This document shows positions 35,214 to 48,016 of a stretch of DNA of 64,000 bases, piece after piece. How positions within the stretch are numbered: position 1 is the first letter of the stretch; each line of letters starts with the position of its first letter. The translations under genes were made by a program, and so were the position numbers. A model generated the notes under the pieces. That model made no database searches. It saw nothing but the letters and a program-made list of their open reading frames with translations, and was not told the DNA's origin. This stretch comes from Sitta carolinensis (taxonomy: Eukaryota; Chordata; Aves; Passeriformes; Sittidae): positions 15,988,234 through 16,052,233 of the forward strand of contig JAVUNC010000019.1 of NCBI GenBank assembly GCA_032173965.1, read 5' to 3'.

Positions 35214-38200
35214 CTGCATATGGTCACTAATAATACTTGGATTTCAGTTGTCCTGGCCAAACCAAAGTACTTTTGCCACATCATCAAACATGTCCTATCT
35301 GTGCATTCTTTATTCAATAATGATTTGTTTACACATGGCTGTGGTGCACCCTGAAACATGCAGCTCACTAATTAACTCATGGCCACCTGGGATGGCAATT
35401 AGCACAACAAAACCTGGAGCAAATCCATGAGACTGATCATGGCTTGTACATGCCTGAATCACTGCAAACAGGCAGCCTCCACGATTTTTTTAGGAGAAGA
35501 CATGCTTTTCAAGCTGAGTGCAGGGAGGCTGCCCATGACTGCCACAGGTGAGACATCAGGCTCTGGTTGTGCAGGGAGCTGCAGGCTCGAGGTCCCCAGC
35601 CCTCAAGCTGGTTCAGTGGCAGCACAAGGATCTGCCTTTCAATGCCCCATCAAAGAGCTGGAACTCTTTTAGCCCATGGAAGAATGGCTGCCCAGTGCTG
35701 TCCCTCAAAGTTCTCTTGCCAGCAAACCACAAACTGGAGATTTTGTGAGGCAGAACTACAGTTCAGGCTGGGACCACTGAACCAAAGCAAAGACAAGCTG
35801 AATTTGGGTGAAAGACTTCACACTGTGCACATGCAGAAGGGCTGCTAAGTTGGTACAAAGCTTTCCGATATTGATCCTACTGGGTTTGGGGCTCTTGGGA
35901 GTTTAGTGCCTTCCCTCCTTTGCTTCCATGACAAACTACAATGAATGGGCGCTGCTTGTGCAGCTCCACACTGTGCATTTGCTGCTGCTGGGTGAATTTA
36001 ATCCTGCTGGAAATGCAGAGGTGGGCTGCAAAGGATGAACTGTTTCCTGTCAGCATTTAAGCTCCTTCGTGCTTGCTAAGGGCCTTTGCCTAAAATCAGT
36101 GACAATCTGCCCACTTCCATACCTAATTGTCATAAACATGTGAAAACAGACCACAGCACAGTTAGCAATTCTCCCTTCATTGTGCCAGTGTGCTTCTTGT
36201 AGCATCATCATGATCAACGGGCACATCATTCTTCTCTCGCCATTTTCAATTTCCAAGTTTAGCTTCTTTTTTCCACTAGTAAGGATTAAAAAAAGAAAAG
36301 GAAGAACCACCACCTTTTGAAGGCTGTGTCCATGCAGCAGCTAGTGACAAACAGCCCCTGACCTTCAGAATCAGACTCTGCAGTAGCCAACACCAGCAGA
36401 AATAAAAAGCACATGGTTTGAAAGAAAACTTGGTGCCCATCACAGGCAGCTCAGAGTCTGCACTTCATCAAGGGCCGATTTTCACTAGGATTAGTTAACC
36501 AGCTGTTTCCTTCCTCGCTGGCTTTTAACCATTTATTGTTTACAGAGCAGCTGGGAAGCTCTGCAATAGACACTAAAGCATTTAGGAGAAGCAGCAGGAG
36601 TCACTCCACAGGAGTAAGATAAAGCTCAGCAGGTGACCTTCAGCTGGAAATCATAAAGCATCCCAGGAAACACGCAGCTGAGCCCTGAGCTGGAAGACAG
36701 AAAACAAGAGGGCACCTTTCCTGCTCCCCACGGAGAGAGCTACAAACTGCCAGCCATGACCTGTTCGTTCCAGGTGATGTAAATGCAGACGTTTTTGCTA
36801 ATCTTATGCTAAGTTTGATTTCAAATTATGCATTTGCCTACATATTCACTCCTCTCTCCTTCCTGTCTTTGAAGGTTGCCTGCCCTTGGGAGTCTCTTCC
36901 TCCCTTCTCTATCCAGAAACATTTGCATTCTTCCCCAAAATGTTGCTGATACAGTCTCCTATCCCATCATCCCCAGCTTGCCAGTCATTGCATGCTTTTT
37001 GAGAAATAAAAAATAAAGCCAATTCAAGATGTTAATAAAACTTACGATCCAGAGACAATATTTGCTTTGGCTATTGTACAGAGAATTTAAGAAGCTTGGA
37101 TCTCCCGTTTTAGGAACTAAAGAGCTGTTTTACATAGTACACTGCCTTTTTTGTAGAACTGATCAGAAAATGCTGGTCTGAAGTCTGGAGTATTTATTCC
37201 AGGACTAGTGAGTACCAGCAGCTGTGTGTGAGGCTTTGAAAAGGACAAAGGATGTTTGTAATTCCTGTCCAGTTTATTTGGTAAAACATATTTGGATATA
37301 GGAATGAGGCCAGAAAAGTCTGTGCCATTTTACAGGAGAGCAAAGCCAGTGGCTGAGTGACACCCCTGGGAGCTGGAGCACTGACTCCTGTGCCAGACAG
37401 CAGTGATAGTGGTGGAGGTGAAAATATCCAGGCTTCCAGGGCTTCCCATTGCCAGCCACTGGAGGCCACCTCCCATGGAGAGCAAAGGCAAATACCCAAC
37501 AGTGGTTTAATATCAATTATTGAAACTCCTCTGTCCTGTGGCAAACTGAGTCGATTTTCTATTTGTTTCTCGGTCTGGTCTGCTTGATGCCAGTAAGTTC
37601 TAGCTCAAAATGAGTCTGTTTGGGAGCAGCAGCTCTGGTGACAGATACACAGACCTTGCAGTGAGGTCAGCACAGTTAGCAATACAGAAGCAGCCCAGCT
37701 CCTGAGACCTGGACTGCACATCAGGGTTGGGTTTCCAGGCTCTCTAGAAGCTGAAGCCCTCCTCACACAAGGACCATCAGCCCCAGAACAGCCTCACATT
37801 TGCCACCTCTCAGCCAGGAAAATCTCACTTTGGGCAGCCTGTGAATAGGTGTGAATCCAAACCCGAGGCTCTGACACTGCAGTTTCCAGAAGTGACCCTT
37901 CAGCTGACCCCTGCCCTGGCCAGGGGTGCTCCTGGGCTCCAAGGGACAGTCCTGGACTGGAGGCTGGAATCCAGCCAGCTGCCACTCCAATTCCTGTCAT
38001 CTAGCAGTGAGCACACCTGCCCTTTGCCCTCAGTAGAGTCCAGCTCTGCTTCTCTCCCACACCAAAAAGTCCCAGTATGTCCAGCAATCCCCCAGCTTAT
38101 TCTGAGGAAGGTGAGCACCAACCCACCCACACTCCACAAATATTTCTGCCTGCCACTCCAAGAGCTCCCTGCGTTCCTTCCGCCTTGTCTTTCCTCCCTG

Positions 38201-39159
38201 GAATTCAGAAGAATGCATCTTGCTTAAAAAACTCGAAGCAATCTCATAGAGAGAAATCCAACCAAACCTGGCCATGCCACTGCACTTGTCTTTTCCCTGG
38301 AGGGAGGATGTAAAAGCAAACAAAACATGGCAGATGTTTGCCATGGTGTTTAATGTGCTGCTGGAAGGGGTTCAGATCCTGCTGTGGTGAGAGCTCAGAA
38401 AGCTACAGCTGCAGAAGCCAAACACTCCAAGATGAGCTTTTGGTTTTGAAATACGTCCAGATGATGCATCACAGAAGCAATTTAGGCAAGAATAGGTTTC
38501 CCTAAGCAAGACAATGACAGAACATTACACTTTGCCATTATGCTGAAATTGCACTACCAGAAAAGGCAACTCCTCATCTGAAACAGAGTATCAAAATAAT
38601 TTGACTTTTTTCATCAAAGCGCAGGAAAGATGGAGAACACTGCAGTAAAATGCCTTCAGATGGAGATACAGGCTGTCCAGCATATACAGATCTTTGGAAA
38701 TCACAAGTGGTTTTCAAATTTTCCAATAATTTTGAGTTAATACCTACCTCCCTACCTCAGCTTGTTTCTAAATTCTAGTGACACACATGGTTAAATTCTC
38801 AGCTGTAGTAAAAAAACCCTGAGTGAATGAAAAGAAAAAAAAACCCCAGCTCACAGTTTGTACGTGTTGCATTATATCATCATTTGACTTCAGGATGTTG
38901 GAATTTGTTTTATCGGAATTTGACACTATCTACTTGTCTCAAACACATAAAAAACGTAATAAAACCACCAAAAATGTCAAGCCTGTGAGCTTCAAAGCAG
39001 CACAAAGCTATTTTAACACATTTTTTAATCTTAAAGGAACTGCTTTCCCATTGATTCAGCCTGCTCACCCAGGATCATTCTGTCACTGTTGCTCAGAGTT
39101 TTAATGCATTTCTTTCTTTTAATGCATTTCGCTCTATGCAGTAATTGAGGAAAAAAAAT
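35214..39159. other. Long unique non-coding stretch
   Basis: No gene recognised in about 4 kb. Around 36740-36860 the text (GTGATGTAAATGCAGACG, TCAAATTATGCATTTGCC) has enhancer-like octamer and A/T motifs. Frames of 116-128 codons (37194-37544 minus, 37841-38227 plus) show no domain. Confidence 0.5.
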
Positions 39160-39250
39160 AGACATAACACAAAATTTCATGGCCTCTGGTTAATGCTTCA
39201 GAGCTTCCTTGAGCTCCTTGTAGCGCAGCTCATTAAAAATGCATCATGCT
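39160..39250. promoter_or_regulatory. Short candidate conserved element
   Basis: GGTTAATGCTTCAGAGC, TGTAGCGCAGCTCATTAAAA and TGCATCATGCTAATGAG form a compact block with octamer-like (ATGCTAAT) and homeodomain motifs. Unique sequence, judged by texture only. Confidence 0.35.
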
Positions 39251-40766
39251 AATGAGAAACCTGCTGGGCAGGACAGGTCTGCAAAGGTGTGGGGCAGTTC
39301 ACTGAGGGGAAAATCCTCTCCTGAGGAAAGCAGGGACAGAAGCTGCTTCATCCCTCTGGTCCCAAGGTTTTGATTCAAGCACGGTGTCACAACCCATCTA
39401 CATCCAACTGCTTCCCAGTCGGGCTGTAATGCCCTCAGGCAGGGAATTCTCACCCTGGAAGGGAATTCTCACCTTGGGAGATGGGCAGGGCTTGCCTGGT
39501 GCCTCTTGCACAGTGCCCACAAAAAACACAAGGCAACAAACTCCTTGGCCATGTCCAGCCTGGGGAATATCCCAGGATGGTGCCTGGGACAGCAGGGACA
39601 TGACCCCTACAATTCCCTACAACAGTGTCACCAGCTCTGGGAAAATTTCTCCCAGAGGAGAGGGGTTACTTACATCACCCTGAAACCCCATTCCTGCTGT
39701 AGCAAAATTCCCCACAGCAAAGTGCAATTCCAGAATAGAAACCATTCTGTGCCAAAGCAACAAAACTCAACATGTTGTGAAGCAAGTCACCAAAGCCCAG
39801 GAGGTTACTTAGATGCAATAAGATTTTAAAAGATTTGCTCATATGTACCTTCTCTCACTGATGTCTTCAGATTTTGGATGTTTCAGCTTTTCTCTGAGCA
39901 GGGAGGCACAGAAACTTGGCCTTCATTTTCTTTCATGGAAGGAAATATGCCTTCTCTCCAGGTCATACACTGCATAAGATATTTTGGAAATTATATAAGA
40001 TGTTTTGGAAACCAGCAGGCAGATCTACAGTAGCATTCAGGATCCTTCTTCATATTGAATTTAGGGTCCAGGGATCCAGGTATAATTTCACTAAAAAAAA
40101 TTAAAGGGAGTAAAGATAAGCAGTCGAAATTAGCATGCAAATAGAAGCTGTACTTTTTTTTCTGTGCAAATATTAAATTTATAGAAAAGAAGTAGAAGCA
40201 GTATTCTTAATAAAACAGTTTTCCCTTTTAACCACAGTCTATTAAAACAAAAAGCTCTTTGAAAAAAAATCCTAACCAAATATATCTTACAAAATATCCA
40301 AGTCGTTCTTTCTTTCCTTGCTTCTCCCCCTTCCTCCACCCTGTTTTGTCTCCTTTAAGGGAATTGTTCTATTTCCTATTCTTTTGTTGCCACATCTGGG
40401 AGGCCATTTGTGTTGTTTCCTTCAATATATTTCACGCAACCTGGCAGCAGACGTATTGCAAGAGCAAATTAAGATCCAGGCAGGCAACAGGAAAGGCTAA
40501 AACAAGCTACTGCAAAATCCAGTAAAATCTGGGACATAGGCTGGAGTCAGAGCTGGTGCTTGGGGCAGCTCTGTGGGAGCAGGGCCAGGTCTTTGCTGGT
40601 CCCCTCCTCACCTGGGGCAGCTTCATCATCCCCTGTGCCAGCAGGGGCTCTGCCCACCCACCCAGGGCCTCCAGGCTCTGTTGGGAGCAAACAAGCAAGC
40701 GCACATCCCTATGTCCACCCAGCAGGAGCAGCTCCTTAAAGTGAGGGTTGTTAAAATAAACTTGTG
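39251..40766. other. Unique non-coding DNA with two small tandem duplications
   Basis: A 19-bp unit AGGGAATTCTCACCCTGGA is duplicated in tandem at 39441-39478 with two changes. A unit starting ATAAGAT and ending TTTTGGAAA is repeated with 21-bp spacing at 39974-40013. No gene is recognised. Confidence 0.7.
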
Positions 40767-40977
40767 TAAATATATTATATGATTATATATTATACATTAA
40801 ATTGTATATTATTTATTATAATTATATTCATATATTTTATATAAAATATAATATATTTTGTTTTATATATAATATAGTATATAGTATATAATACACAATA
40901 TATTATATATTATATGTAATATATAATATACAATATATAAGATATTACATATTATATATATTGTATATAAATATACA
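40767..40977. repeat. 211-bp near-pure A/T tract
   Basis: Composed of TATA, ATAT and TTATA steps with only about 14 G or C bases. It contains many overlapping short palindromes (TATATATAAT, ATATTATATATTATAT). It is a degenerate (TA)n region, likely easy to unwind and extrude. There is no replication-origin or gene signal besides composition. Confidence 0.9.
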
Positions 40978-42011
40978 ACCAAATAATACTTGTGTAGCTG
41001 TTCTCTCCTTTAGACTCCCAATATAGCTCAGGAATACACACGAAGGTGGGAAGGAATACCTGGAGGTGGGTGGGAGTGTCTGCATCAGCTCCTCTTTCAG
41101 CAATTCCCAAAGGCAGCCTGAGCTGCCCAGCAGGCTGAAGAGGATTAACACATTCTGGGCAAAATGTAGCCAAAAAGCTTTTTTTTTTTTTTCCCCTTCT
41201 GTCCATGGTGCCTTCCTAAGCACCAGGAGAGTGGGAACACGTTAAAGAGATTGTGTTGTACCAAGTGTCACATGGCATCGTTAAATTGCAGATGTGCCAG
41301 CAGATAATTTAGATAAAGACCAAGAGGCACATAAGAGTTATCAGCCATGACTCCAAGGATGACAGGCTGTTACCACAATTTCCTAAGAGGCTGTATCTGT
41401 GAACTCCAAATATCCTTTTTATATTTTATATTTTCCCTCCCACTCGGCCACCTTCTGAAACTGCAGTTTTAGTCTCTTTTAAAGTTGATGTGCTACAAAG
41501 GAACCAAAAAAAAGCCTCAAGGGGAAGATATTGGCTTCAGCTATTTGATCCAGGTTTTTATATTGCTATTCTGTGCCCAATTCTGAGAAAAATAAATCCC
41601 TTTATCCTCCGATTCCCTACCTAATCAAAACTATGCCATTTTACCCAAATAGCCAAGCCACGTTGCTTAACACCCACACTGATTTCAGCCCCTGGGAGTC
41701 AGATCTGAGAGATTTTCCTTTGAAGGACTACTCAGAAAGAAGAAGAATTTGGCTGTTTCTGCTTTTGAAAAGGTCTGTCTTAGTCACAAAATGTTGCTTT
41801 TCCCATAAGGAAAATGAGCGGTGCAGTAGCATGAGCCCAGAGAAGCATCCAGCCTTCAGGTCTGGAGCAGCCTCCCTTAAAGGAAAAACGGATCCACTCT
41901 CACCTTTGATTAGTTTTGGCAGCCTTAGAAATGTCTTTGTCAAACACTGGGCTAAAAATACAACTTTCAGCACCTGCAACTGTATTCTCTATTTCTCAAG
42001 TTTTTGTTTTG
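40978..42011. other. Unique non-coding DNA
   Basis: No gene. The 182-codon plus frame at 41573-42121 continues into the following poly-T tract, where it translates to a phenylalanine run. It has no known domain and is rejected as a gene. Confidence 0.6.
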
Positions 42012-42057
42012 TTTTTTTTTTTTTTTTTTTTTTTTTTTGTTTGTTTGTTTGTTTTTT
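42012..42057. repeat. Poly-T (27) followed by (GTTT)n
   Basis: T runs from 42012 to 42038, then GTTTGTTTGTTTG. This is simple sequence. It could be a decayed reverse-strand poly-A tail, but no retroposed body is recognised to its right. Confidence 0.9.
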
Positions 42058-42539
42058 TCCCCTAAGTGCATGTATAGACACAGGAAAGCAAAACCAACAG
42101 ATGAAACAAGAGCATTTCTGAAGATGATTGCACAGAAATCTTGGTTAATGAACTTACTCCCTTGGCTTAGCATCTCATTCCTACATCAGATCCCATTTGC
42201 TTTTAAAGCACCAATAATTTCCAAACCAACAATTTCCAAAATTCACATGAACACCTCCTGTGCCCCAGCAGCAGAGTCACCACTGGGGCTGCTGGGGCAA
42301 ACAAGCTCTTCTATCAGGCAGGAAAGGAAAAGTGCTGTTTAAACACTGAGTTATTCCTCAGAGGACTAACAGTGCTAGAGCAAAGGGAAAACCCAAAGCA
42401 GCTTTACCCAGTGAAATGCAGCCAAACCCCCTCTCCATAGTTAATGGAAACCTGTGACTGCAGCACATTTAAATTTATTACTTTTCCCAGGAGCTACTCT
42501 TGTAGGTTGAAATGCAAATTGTACTTTTCCTCACACTGG

Positions 42540-42625
42540 ACTGCAGGTCAAGAGAGGGGATTCTGCCCCTCTGCTGAGACCCCACCTGCAGGGCTGTGTC
42601 CAGACCTGGGGTCCCCAGCACAGGA
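42540..42625 (+). repeat. CR1 LINE fragment (upstream of the 3' end)
   Basis: GATTCTGCCCCTCTGCTGAGAC, CCCACCTGCAGGGCTGTGTCC and GACCTGGGGTCCCCAGCAC correspond to the end of the CR1 reverse-transcriptase open reading frame, in sense orientation. The match fades after the CAGCACAGG text. It is short and diverged. Confidence 0.8.
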
Positions 42626-43409
42626 TAAAATAGGAGAAATCCCAGGAAGAGAGGAGAGACTTTTCATAGCTCCTTCAGAAGGTCAGAGGAGTGTCTAAGG
42701 ACACTGAAGCAAATGGTGTTACCAGATTAGAGTTTTTAAAATTAGTATTCATAAACAAAACAAAGCAGAATTTTTGCCATCATTAAATTAAAAGTATGAT
42801 TACTAAAATTTTTTCTATTGCTGAAAAAATGTTAGCAATTAATTTCATTAGCCCATTCCTGGCTGTCAGAAGTTCCTTCTGATGGCTGTGCCTGTCTAAA
42901 GGCTGCATCCAACCACTACAATACATAGTTTATTCCATGAAATCCTCCATATAAACCTCCCAGTCTGCTGTGGACTATTGGACATGCTAAACAAACTCTC
43001 AACCTTCATTAATTGACAGTCTCATCCTCACTATAGTTACACAAAAAGTTAATTTTTGTCGTCCTAGTGACTGTCATTTTTCACTGCAGAATAAATGGTG
43101 CCTCAGCTTCTTAAAAACCCTGATGTGTTTCTGATATCCCATAAACTTGAACATAGGAAAGAATTTAATAACCCAAAGTTTCATGGTCTTGTTACAGCAT
43201 TACAGTTGTTCCTCAGCTGCTAAGGTATTTCTTGTCACTACATAATTTTCAGGCTACTTCTCCCAATTTCATAGATGACCAAGCAGAAAGCTGCATAGCT
43301 CATGTAAATCACTGCACTCCTAATGTCCCACCAAAAATCTGCTGCTGAATCACAAATCAAACACCAGCCCTGCCAAGCCTCACTTTCTCCCATCCTATCA
43401 TGGAAAAAA
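42626..43409. other. Unique A/T-rich non-coding DNA
   Basis: No gene, LTR or further CR1 text is recognised. Confidence 0.6.
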
Positions 43410-43653
43410 CAGAATCACAGAACCATTAGGTTTGGGAGGGACCTCTGGAGAGCATCCAGTCCAACCTGCTGCCAAGCTGGGATCACCTGGAGCAGGTTCC
43501 ACAGGAACATCCAGGTGGGTTTGGGATGCCTCCAGAGAGGGAAACTCCGTGACCTTTCTGGGCAGCTCTTCCAGTGCTCTGCTGCCCTCAACATAAATAA
43601 GCTCTCCCTCATGCTGAGTGAAACTTCTTGTGGCTTAGTTTATGGCCATAAGC
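43410..43653 (-). repeat. CR1 LINE 3' fragment
   Basis: Plus-strand text AGAATCACAGAACCATTAGG, CATCCAGTCCAACCTGCTGCC, GGATCACCTGGAGCAGGTTCC, TCCAGGTGGGTTTGGGATGCC, CTTTCTGGGCAGCTCTTCCAG and TGAAACTTCTTGTGGCTTAG is the reverse complement of a CR1 subfamily 3' region. About 244 bp. It is directly followed by an ERV LTR at 43673. Confidence 0.92.
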
Positions 43654-43672
43654 TAATCATAACATGAAGGCA

Positions 43673-44340
43673 TGTGCTGGGGAAAATGAAAGTTGAACAG
43701 AGAAGTTTTACAAATAGGAATGCTTAGCAGAAGGTTCTCTAGAAATGAAAGCAAGTTTTGATAGAGAAGAACAAAAGACGTCTGAAAATAAAGACTGCTG
43801 AGCTAGTGGTCACTGGAGAAAGGTTGAGATGAGTTGGAAAGAGATTTTATGGCTAAGAGCAAAGGATAAGTTGACTACAAACAAAAGCATGTTTTTACCA
43901 AGTAAAGAGAAATCTCAAAAAAGCACAGGCAGACAGAAAACATGTTTTTAAGTAGTAAGAAGAATTTTCCACTGCAGAAAAACAGAAAAACAAGTTTTAA
44001 GCTTAAAATATACCATATTAACTCCTGTGATTGGTTAGTTACCCCCACAATATGGCAGTATTAGCAGTTATGATGGGCTATAGGTAATGGTAAAGGTATT
44101 GGGCATGATGCTGATTGGTTGTTATGTATTCAGACACTCAGCACAGAACAATATCCAATGCACTGTAAGCAGAACAGAGGTGGCTGCAGGCAGCCTTTAG
44201 GCTGGAGCTGGCAGCTCACAGGTGTGGCTCTGCACCCACCACCCAAGATTGCTGGAACTGCTCTGTGCAATGAACACATTGCTGAGGAGCAGCCTGGGGT
44301 CCCACATCCCTCATCTCAGGCTCTCACTGGTATGTCCATC
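43673..44340 (+). mobile_element. ERV LTR, plus strand
   Basis: Starts at TGTGCTGGGGAAAATGAAAG. Middle text such as GGAAAGAGATTTTATGGC, AACAAGTTTTAAGC and two ATTGGTT (CCAAT-type) boxes at about 44031 and 44114 resembles a passerine ERV LTR that I recall. The U5-like end (TGCAATGAACACATTGCTGAG) fades near GGTATGTCCA. The right end is approximate and no target duplication was found. Confidence 0.65.
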
Positions 44341-45039
44341 TGTCTGATCACAGACATTTATCTTCTTTCCCTTTTATGAGAACACCAGCCACAAATCTAA
44401 TGTCCTTTTATGACCCCTTCTGGGGTCAGAAATGCAAACTTCAGACCTTTCATGGTTCAGAGAGAGAGCACACATATGCAAAAGCTGGCATGCACACATG
44501 TCCAGAGAGGATTTGCAATACTGCACAGACTCCCAGAACCAGACTGGATCCTCAGTATCTGCTTGATACAACTTCCAGTTGTGCTCATCCTACTCCTTAT
44601 GAGGTTTGTTCAGGGAAACAGAAGCTGTTTTGTGGAAGACAGAACACAACTGGAAACCTCCAGGATTCCCTGAATGGTCTTTCCACAGCTGGCAAGAGGT
44701 GGGCAGAGCATCAGAGAGGTGTGGCAACTTTTATGAGGTGGCTTAGAGAAGTCACCTGTGTGGCACAAGAAAAGGCTGAGCCTACACTCCCAAAGTGGCC
44801 TTGGATTCACCTCCTTGCCCAGCTACTCCAGGGAGCACCCTGCAGTCCTCTGCCCTGCACAGCACAAGGCCCTTTCTGGCCTTACCAAATACCAACCAAA
44901 TTCAGCCTGGCCAAATTAAAATTTATTTTCTCATTGCACAAGCACACTTCCAGCTTTCCACCCCATTTTCCATGTACTTTCCTCTCCAGCTCTTTAGACT
45001 TTGCAGCTACAAGACCAAAACTTCCCAAACATTTCCTTG
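44341..45039. other. Unique non-coding DNA
   Basis: The 230-codon plus frame at 44376-45068 lies here. Its start, composition and lack of any domain argue against a gene. No repeat was recognised. Confidence 0.55.
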
Positions 45040-45480
45040 CATGTCTTTCCACTGGTCTTAAATGCTAATGTCTTGTATAACTCTGCCGTGTGCCCAGGGA
45101 CCCTTTACATTATTTAAAGGGTGTCAGTCAGGTGTGAACCTTTCCATTGATTTACCATTCACTTCTCATCCTCTCCTGGATGCATTAGGCAGCTGCAGCC
45201 CGCCACTGGTGTTGAAGAATAACAATTCCATTTGTTTGAACCTGACTTAGAGCCACTTGCTTTTGCAGCCCATATAATTCTCCTTACGCTGGTTTGTGTG
45301 ACATTAATGACAAAATAAATAATTCAGCATGGTTTTCACCCAAATGTAGCCTTGTCAGAGACTAATATACAATCTTTGCTAGCTTATTTAACAAAACAAG
45401 CCCCTGAATGATGCTTTTAAAGGCTGAAACTCTCATTTTAATGGAATTTGGTGGCAAAACTCCCGCGAGACCCAGCGGTA
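45040..45480. promoter_or_regulatory. Candidate conserved non-coding element
   Basis: The block contains GTCAGTCAGGTGTGAACC (T-box-like), GTGTGACATTAATGACAAAA, AAATAAATAATTCAGCATGG and TTTTAATGGAATTTGGTGGC, ending in a small CpG patch (CCCGCGAGACCCAGCGG). Unique sequence with dense homeodomain motifs and no coding signature. Enhancer role is inferred. Confidence 0.42.
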
Positions 45481-45853
45481 AGTAACAGGCACAATCTTCC
45501 CACTCTTGTTCCTGCCATCCCACCTTCTCATTTATCCCTGGTATTTATTCTCTGCACCCACCCAGCAGGTCTGTGCCTTCTTACCCTGCACATCTTAGGC
45601 TGGCTTTTCACGGAGCTGCATTTTACTTGAAGGGGCCATAAACTGAAGCTGAACAGCATCAGGGATTTCTGCACAGGGTAATTAGGAGAAAAGAGAACAC
45701 TTGGATCCCTAACAAGACCTGACAGTGAGGCTTCAGGAAGGAAACCACTCCTGTTCTTGCCCTCAGGGTGGTGGGTTTAGAGACACACCAGCCTTTCCAA
45801 GCATTTCAGGAGGGCTGCCGGGCTACAGGAGCGCTATAACAGGACCAGTAGTT

Positions 45854-45905
45854 AAAAAAAAAAAAAAAAAATAAAATATATATATATATATATAATAATA
45901 ATAAA
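45854..45905. repeat. Poly-A followed by (TA)n and (ATA)n
   Basis: Eighteen A bases (45854-45871), then ATAAAATATATATATATATATA and ATAATAATA. A compound microsatellite, probably variable in length. Confidence 0.92.
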
Positions 45906-46279
45906 AAAAATATCACTAATATTTTGGACATTCATAGCAAAGTTTCCAGTACCTTCACTGAGGATATGCTTTTCAATACCCAGTCCCTCAGTCCCAAGTC
46001 TACAGCATGCTTTTTCTCCCTTTCTCATATACTCATTCCTGCTGGTCCTGTGTTCATTAACGCTGTTCCTGAGCTGCTGTGCTAAAACTGGCGTCAATAG
46101 CTGGAGAATTTATGTATAAAGGAACACTGCTACCAAGAAAAATCTTGCATCTTTCCCTTAAAGCACTGCTGCTTTCCCTTAGAAAAGGTTCCAAAATGAT
46201 CTCAGGGTTGACTTGGGAGTAAGACCCTTATTTCCTCACAACTTTATGTTCATCTCCTTTTCTCTTTTTTCCAGGAAAA

Positions 46280-46690
46280 CCACTTAGCTTGTCTGTAAGC
46301 AACGCATTCAGAGAGAACATATACATCATGCTAAATTATTCTCCCCTGGAGCAAGGTCAATTTGATATTCAGATTGGCTTTTCATTCATCCTGGGACTAC
46401 AAAGTGATTTGGTTTTCTTTCAGCTTCAATTTACCTAAACTATGGGTATCTGATTTTTGATTTTGCAGACTAGACTGCTATCCAGGGTGTTTTTTCCTCA
46501 TGTCCATGGAGTCTGTTTTTCCAATTATGCAGCTGCTGTTTGCAAAGACCACAGTGTGCATCAGGTAGATGATGAAATAAAGCCTAATGAATTCTCATGG
46601 AGAGAGGAATCATTAAAGTTCGTGATTTTGAAATAATGAATTTCCAATTTCCTTCAAAATAGAGCAGTAATGAATAGATGATACATTTCA
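46280..46690. promoter_or_regulatory. Candidate conserved non-coding element
   Basis: The block includes CATGCTAAATTATTCTCC, AGGTCAATTTGATATTCAG, GGCTTTTCATTCATCC, GCCTAATGAATTCTC and AGCAGTAATGAATAGATG. Low CpG, unique, rich in TAAT cores, no repeat similarity. Judged by texture. Confidence 0.4.
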
Positions 46691-48016
46691 AAGTATATTC
46701 TAAGGAAAATGGCTAATGGTTTCCTTGGAGCTGGGAATTATGCTCCAGGAAAGGGATGCATCTGGCCCCAAAAGCAACTGTGAGTGTGAAGGAGTGAGAG
46801 ACAAGCAATGAATCCTTTTAGGTTTTCTTCCCCAACTTTAACACACTAACCACAGAGTTTCTGACAACCCAGGTCCCATGGCATTTCCCTTGGGAATCCC
46901 TTCACAGCCCCACTCCACCATGCTTTAGCCCCTTCCTTGTGCTCCCTGCATGGATCCTAACCCTAAAAATAACCATAACTCAACCATAAAATAACTCCTG
47001 GATCACCTTGCAAAGAGGTGTGTCCAAAAACCACTGGCTCCTTAACAGAAATAGCCTGGTTTAAAGTTCTGATTGGCTAAACTGTGGTGTTAGTTCACAG
47101 CCTATTGAGTTACTAAGCCAAAAGCTAGAGTCTAACATGACAAGTCTTAGATGTAAATGACATTAAGCTTACCTTCTCAGTAGTGATTTTATTCACATCA
47201 GCACAACCAGGAATGAGCAGACAGAGGGGCCCAGAAAATTTCCTTAAAATCAAGGAAACTGACACAGTTGAGATATCAGCACTGGTCTCACAACACATCT
47301 GACATGGGAAGAAGCATCAAAGTGGCCCTTTAGTATAAATGATCCAAAAACCCCACTGCACCCAGCAGAGAACACCTGATGGCACAGTGGAGTTTGGCTC
47401 TTGCAAAGGGTTCTATTCCTGCCCATACACACAGTTTGCAGCCTGATTTGCTCAGTACCAGCTTTGGTTTAGCTGTTCATTTTGTTCTGAATTGCAGGCA
47501 ATACTTACAGAAGCATATGTGGGATTGACACAAATACAAATGAATTACTCAGATCTGAAGTTATGACAATGACACCAGGAAATGAACTCCCAGGAGCTTT
47601 AAAAGAAGAGAAAAAGAAATCTAAAAAAAAAATTGCCTTTTATTTGACTTCCTGGTATTTTCAGCTTCTAAAAACATTACCTCAGTTAACTCTCTGCAGT
47701 AAACTTTTTTACGGCAGGAATAAATTTCCTTTTTCTACAAATAAAAAAGCATTCGTCCCGACACAGCAGCACATGAAAGGCACCTCCCAAGACAGAGCTA
47801 TTCCAGATTAGAGAGAATTTTCATTGGAACCAGAGGCTGGACTTCACTTTTAATTTCCATGCACCACGGCAGACAGGAGCAGCTGGCTGGGATCCTTCAG
47901 GAGCAGTGCTGTGCTGGTAGGTGGATTGACTGCATTCAGCAAGGCAGCAATTCCCAGTGATCCCATAGAGCACAGCCCAGCAAACCCCAGCCAGTGCCTG
48001 ATCTCATTTAGCACAG
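46691..48016. other. Unique non-coding DNA
   Basis: No gene recognised. Short chance frames only. Confidence 0.6.

Noticed and set aside
41573..42121. 182-codon plus-strand frame with a phenylalanine run
   Set aside because: The phenylalanine run is the translated poly-T tract. The rest has no motif.
44376..45068. 230-codon plus-strand open frame
   Set aside because: No recognisable domain and a mixed composition. It begins near the end of an LTR and runs into the enhancer-like block without exon signals.
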